From positions 1 through 8,946 of the forward strand of contig JAFGIT010000106.1 of NCBI GenBank assembly GCA_016929465.1: a stretch of 8,946 bases of DNA, given 5' to 3'. Below are positions 5,597 to 8,946 of the stretch, in pieces. Each line of letters begins with the position of its first letter. Position 1 is the first letter of the stretch. A model generated the notes under the pieces. It was given only the letters and a program-made list of their open reading frames with translations, was not told where the DNA came from and did not search any database. Source of the stretch: JAFGIT01 sp016929465 [NCBI: Candidatus Coatesbacteria bacterium]. GTDB lineage: Bacteria > B130-G9. Both the position numbers and the translations under genes were made by a program.

Positions 5597-7652
5597 ACGG
5601 GTTAAGCACCCAGCTGTAATACACCGCAAACTTCTTCAGATGCACCTCTCCCGACATGGGAGGGAATTGAATGCGAAGCCTCTTCACACCCTCCGAAGTC
5701 ACCCAGTGATAGTCCTTCCCCGGCTCTGAGATGTACTCATGGAACTCGCCGTCATTCTTGACCATCACCGTCCGGGACTGCTCGCGCGACCAGTTCCGAT
5801 AGGTATTGCTGGTCCACCCGAGGATCACCGGAAACTCGGGAGGGCCGTCAGGCCAAACGACCTTCAGGCTTAGACTAGCTCTATCAACTCTCTTCGGATT
5901 CAGATCACGAATTGGCGCTATCAGAAAGGACGGCGTCCCTGACACTCTATAGACGAGGTTGTCGTTGAGCAGCTCTGTGTCGATGGGCATCCCATTCCCA
6001 TCTGTCACTGTCCAGCCAAGCTTGTCCTGGTTGAACACCCAAGCGTAATAGTCGCCCGGCTGCCTCCTCTTAACGGAGCGGACAGCCTCCCTGGAGCGGA
6101 AGCGGTCCAGAACGTCCGGACGAAGCCGCAGTTTTCCCGAAAGATTGTCCAGAAAATAAGTCCTGGCGTCCGGCTCAATCTGCTCCATATCGAGAGCCGC
6201 AGCCTGAAATCGCTCCATCTGCTCGTCACGCTCGACATTCACCGGGATTGGCCACAGCTTGAGCGAGTGGTCGTTCACCTTGACCCGCAGAACAGCTTCG
6301 ATGGCCGGATCGAAGTCCACCCTGCCTTCGCTCTCCATCATCGTAGGCGTTATCAGGTAGATTTTAGCCCCCTTGGGCACCGGAGATATCAGCTCGGCTA
6401 TCCTATCAGAAGTGACGTAGGCGAATTCTATTCGTCGCTTGAACAGGGCTATATCTGAGTGCACATCCATGGAGAAGAGCGTGCCCACAAGGATTACCAG
6501 CAAAGCAAATGCAGCTGTGCCTACCCCACGCCTCGGTATCCGCTCCAATATCCAGTAGAACGAGGCAGCCACTGCCACTGAAAAGAAGGCCGAGGACAAA
6601 TACATGTAGAGCGGAGTGATCGACGGCATAGTAAGAATCGGAAGCATCGCGACCGGGACCATGATTATCGAGTATCTCACCCTTTTGTCCGTGCGGAAGA
6701 GAATCGGAAGAAATATGACTGCCAACAGCGAATACCGAACCAGTCTGGACTGCGAGGCGACGCCGAAGAGGTGATTCAGCCCCGTAATTGTGTTGGTGAT
6801 GTTGTGGCGACCGAACAAAAGGACCGCCGGTGCTTCTGTGTCCTTTGCTAGCGCAAAGCCGGGATATCCGCCTATCCCCTGAAATGCGACTATCCTGAAA
6901 AGAAGATAGAAGATGAGCACTGCAAAGAAGATGATGTGACGCTTGGCAAGCTTGATGAGAGAGGCTAGCCTGAAAGGGTTCTCCGAGTGCACAAAAACGT
7001 CGTAGAGGAAGAAGGCAATCGGCAAAGTCGCCGCCATCTCCTTTGACATTAGGCTCAAGACCATGAAGACGATACACAAGATGTAGTCTCGCCGGGCCCC
7101 CTTGTCTCCCTCACCATCGCTATATCTGGCATAGAACAAGACGGAGAACACATAGAAGAGAGCACACAGGATGTCGGAACGCTGCAATAGAGCAACTTGC
7201 GTGAGAGAGTGCGTCGGATTCACCGTAAAAAGAAGCGCTGCGGCCGACGAAACGACAAGAGAGCCCCGAGTGAATTGCCAGGCGAGCGCAAGAACGGCAA
7301 TCGAACATGCGATCTGGAGCAGCAGATTCGTCAGGTGGTAGCTGGTAGATTTCACTCCGCAGATCGCAAAGTCAAGTGCCATTAGGGAGGCCGTCAGCGG
7401 TCTATATACTCCGCCCACTTCCTCAGGCTTTCGCCCGATCTTATAGACGAATTCGCCGGGCAAGATGCCGAAACCATTGCCATAGAATGCCTCTGGAAAT
7501 AGGTCGTCGGAAGTGAAGAAGATGTAGTTGACATAGACTTGAAGGTCCTCGGCCGCGAGTGGTATCGAGACCGTGCCACCGAAGACCGCCACGACGAATG
7601 CCGCGACCACCAAAGCGCTGACCCAGAAGCCCCTTGTGATCTGCGTATTCAT
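5595..7652 (-). CDS. TMTC-like GT-C family glycosyltransferase with C-terminal jelly-roll-like domain
   Basis: A 685-residue membrane protein from ATG 7652-7650 to TAA 5597-5595. About eleven hydrophobic segments lie between residues 9 and 395. The first is followed by a long outer loop with acidic residues (Glu35-Asp36, Asp49-Asp50), where GT-C enzymes carry their catalytic or metal-site acid. Then come Y-R-P-L (83-86), N-P-T-H (145-148), Q-R-S-D (157-160) and S-K-E (203-205), the landmarks of the TMTC/O-mannosyltransferase-like branch. Known relatives transfer sugars from polyprenyl-phosphate donors outside the membrane; donor and acceptor here are unknown. Residues about 396-685 are soluble and extracytoplasmic. 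The last 115 (V-Y-R-V-S-G to Y-Y-S-W) look like a jelly-roll carbohydrate-binding-type domain, where eukaryotic TMTCs have TPRs. GAGG at 7658-7661 lies five bases before the ATG, inside the end of folC, and the genes overlap by ATGA, so translation is probably coupled. Confidence 0.92.
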   Translation of the reverse strand: MNTQITRGFWVSALVVAAFVVAVFGGTVSIPLAAEDLQVYVNYIFFTSDDLFPEAFYGNGFGILPGEFVYKIGRKPEEVGGVYRPLTASLMALDFAICGVKSTSYHLTNLLLQIACSIAVLALAWQFTRGSLVVSSAAALLFTVNPTHSLTQVALLQRSDILCALFYVFSVLFYARYSDGEGDKGARRDYILCIVFMVLSLMSKEMAATLPIAFFLYDVFVHSENPFRLASLIKLAKRHIIFFAVLIFYLLFRIVAFQGIGGYPGFALAKDTEAPAVLLFGRHNITNTITGLNHLFGVASQSRLVRYSLLAVIFLPILFRTDKRVRYSIIMVPVAMLPILTMPSITPLYMYLSSAFFSVAVAASFYWILERIPRRGVGTAAFALLVILVGTLFSMDVHSDIALFKRRIEFAYVTSDRIAELISPVPKGAKIYLITPTMMESEGRVDFDPAIEAVLRVKVNDHSLKLWPIPVNVERDEQMERFQAAALDMEQIEPDARTYFLDNLSGKLRLRPDVLDRFRSREAVRSVKRRQPGDYYAWVFNQDKLGWTVTDGNGMPIDTELLNDNLVYRVSGTPSFLIAPIRDLNPKRVDRASLSLKVVWPDGPPEFPVILGWTSNTYRNWSREQSRTVMVKNDGEFHEYISEPGKDYHWVTSEGVKRLRIQFPPMSGEVHLKKFAVYYSWVLNP

Positions 7653-8946
7653 TGCTGCCTCGCCAGTCTATCGACAAGGTACGGGCGAAGCTCGCCCGCC
7701 AGATAGACGGAGCCCGTCGCACATAGAAGGTCGTCCGCCCCAACTCCTGACAGTCCCGCGCTCGCGGCATCGAAAGATCGCTCGAATAACTCTGTCTCTG
7801 CACCAACCGCGGTCAACAGGGCTCGAAGCTCTTTCGGTTCCATGGCTCTCTTAGTATCCGCCTTTGTCACGAGAAACTTGTCGAAATATCGGACAAGAAT
7901 GCCGACAACGGTCTCAGCATCCTTGTTGCTGGAAAGCCCCAATATAGCAACTTTATTCCTGGGCTCAAGAGCCGCGCCCAATGTCGCGATCAATGCCTCC
8001 GCGGATTCCTTGTTATGCGCGCAATCCAGAATTACGCATGGTCGCCGACCAAGCACTTCAATTCGGCCCATCAACTGGACCCTCTCGAGGCCCTGCTCGA
8101 TGCTCTTGGCGTCGATTGAGGCGAAGTCCGAAGACAGCAGGCGAGCGGCCGCCGCCGCGCAGCAAGCGTTGTCAACCTGATGCTCTCCGATAACGGGCAA
8201 ACTGACATCATCCAGATGGAGACCAAGCCCATCGAAGCTGCAATGCTGGTGAAGGTCCATTTCTACGTGGGAATGAGCTGTGAAATCCTTCGCGACGTCT
8301 ATTAATGGGGCCTGCATCGAGCGCGCGACGTTCACTATCGTGTCGTAGGCCTCTTTTTCCTGTCTCCCAACAATCACGGGAATGCCCTGCTTAATAATAC
8401 CCGCCTTTTCCCCCGCAATTGCCCTTAGATTGCTGCCCAGCACTGCGGTATGGTCGTAGCCGATCCTGGTTATGACAGAGAGACTTGGACGCACGACATT
8501 CGTGGAGTCAAGCCTTCCACCGAGCCCCGTTTCAAGGACAGCGAGTTCGACGCCCCGGTTCGCGAATTGCATGAGCGCGGTCGCGGTAAGTAACTCAAAG
8601 GTCGTTCTATATGACATCTTGCTTGTGCCGAGCTGAGAGTGTGCCGGCTTGATCTCGCTGAGAATCGAGGCAAATTCCGTCTCAGATATCCAGGCGCCGT
8701 TGGTCTGAATACGCTCCCGCACATCAAGCAAATGCGGTGAAGTGAATAATCCCACACTAAGTCCAGAGCTTTGAAGAATAGATGCGAGCATTGCACAGGT
8801 CGATCCCTTCCCCTTGGTGCCAGCGACGTGGATTATGCCATAGGAGTCCTGCGGGTCCGAGAGCAATGAAAGGAGCTCGCTAAATGCATCTAAATCGAGT
8901 GTCCGCGTATCGTAAGTGAAAGCGGTCGTGCGCTCGAAGTCAACAA
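7649..8946 (-). CDS. folC: Folylpolyglutamate synthase / dihydrofolate synthase (5' end outside window)
   Basis: The frame is open to the right edge; 431 residues are visible, ending at TGA 7651-7649. FolC joins L-glutamate to dihydropteroate and/or extends the gamma-glutamyl tail of folates using ATP, in the cytoplasm. Visible Mur-ligase-type landmarks are the P-loop H-V-A-G-T-K-G-K-G-S-T (about 8830-8798), E-T-G-L-G-G-R-L-D-S-T-N (8533-8498), I-G-Y-D-H-T-A-V-L-G and E-K-A-G-I-I-K, G-E-H-Q-V-D-N-A, the C-domain D-C-A-H-N (8026-8012; usually D-G-A-H-N-P) and the ending A-T-G-S-V-Y-L-A-G-E. A TTG at 8866 could be mistaken for the start, but the residues before it (F-E-R-T-T-A-F-T-Y-D and on) match the N-terminal lobe of this FolC type. 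Only about ten residues are probably missing. Whether it does one or both reactions cannot be settled here. It is cotranscribed with the glycosyltransferase gene. Confidence 0.96.
   Translation of the reverse strand, partial: VDFERTTAFTYDTRTLDLDAFSELLSLLSDPQDSYGIIHVAGTKGKGSTCAMLASILQSSGLSVGLFTSPHLLDVRERIQTNGAWISETEFASILSEIKPAHSQLGTSKMSYRTTFELLTATALMQFANRGVELAVLETGLGGRLDSTNVVRPSLSVITRIGYDHTAVLGSNLRAIAGEKAGIIKQGIPVIVGRQEKEAYDTIVNVARSMQAPLIDVAKDFTAHSHVEMDLHQHCSFDGLGLHLDDVSLPVIGEHQVDNACCAAAAARLLSSDFASIDAKSIEQGLERVQLMGRIEVLGRRPCVILDCAHNKESAEALIATLGAALEPRNKVAILGLSSNKDAETVVGILVRYFDKFLVTKADTKRAMEPKELRALLTAVGAETELFERSFDAASAGLSGVGADDLLCATGSVYLAGELRPYLVDRLARQQ

Noticed and set aside
6406-7077. 223-codon minus-strand ORF within the glycosyltransferase gene
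   Set aside because: It is the other frame of the same strand inside a gene with strong membrane and motif support. It has no family signature and no own ribosome site.
8864-8866. TTG as the folC start codon
   Set aside because: The frame continues upstream to the window edge with residues that fit the conserved N-terminal lobe of FolC, so the true start lies outside.

Overview
The window carries protein-coding DNA of a bacterium with a cell envelope of the Gram-negative type. This is suggested by a lipobox lipoprotein, a Sec-exported protein of 1146 residues and a polytopic GT-C glycosyltransferase with a large extracytoplasmic tail. Codon use is mixed and moderately GC-rich. No rRNA, tRNA, phage, IS or CRISPR signature was found. 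The phylum cannot be fixed from this sequence. The TPR-rich secreted proteins and the FolC variant would fit one of the less-studied bacterial phyla, but that is a guess.

Layout, left to right. (1) Positions 1-241 are the 3' end of a plus-strand gene for an unrecognised, beta-rich, probably abundant protein. A strong intrinsic terminator follows at 278-308. (2) Positions 332-1705 encode an outer-membrane-type lipoprotein made almost wholly of about eleven TPR units. It probably starts at a TTG just downstream of the terminator. (3) Positions 1751-5191 encode a large exported protein: an NTF2-like domain, TPRs, a CBM60-like beta-sandwich, an ILEI/PANDER (FAM3-type) domain, more helical repeats, and a second, diverged ILEI-like domain. 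(4) Positions 5192-5594 are a convergent intergenic region. Its right half has a TTGACA promoter, a small 5' hairpin, a long imperfect hairpin and a T-rich tract, which together look like a small-RNA gene or an elaborate terminator. (5) On the minus strand, 7649-8946 is folC (5' end outside the window) and 5595-7652 is a TMTC-like GT-C glycosyltransferase. The two genes overlap by ATGA.

Functional reading. Genes 2 and 3 look like one operon making extracytoplasmic TPR scaffolds, the second with glycan-binding-like modules. The converging glycosyltransferase is the kind of enzyme that modifies proteins or polymers outside the membrane from lipid-linked sugars. A shared role in surface glycan or glycoprotein handling is plausible but rests only on domain content and proximity. 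folC is a housekeeping folate gene. The two least explained items are the duplicated ILEI/CBM-like architecture and the candidate small RNA at about 5467-5596.
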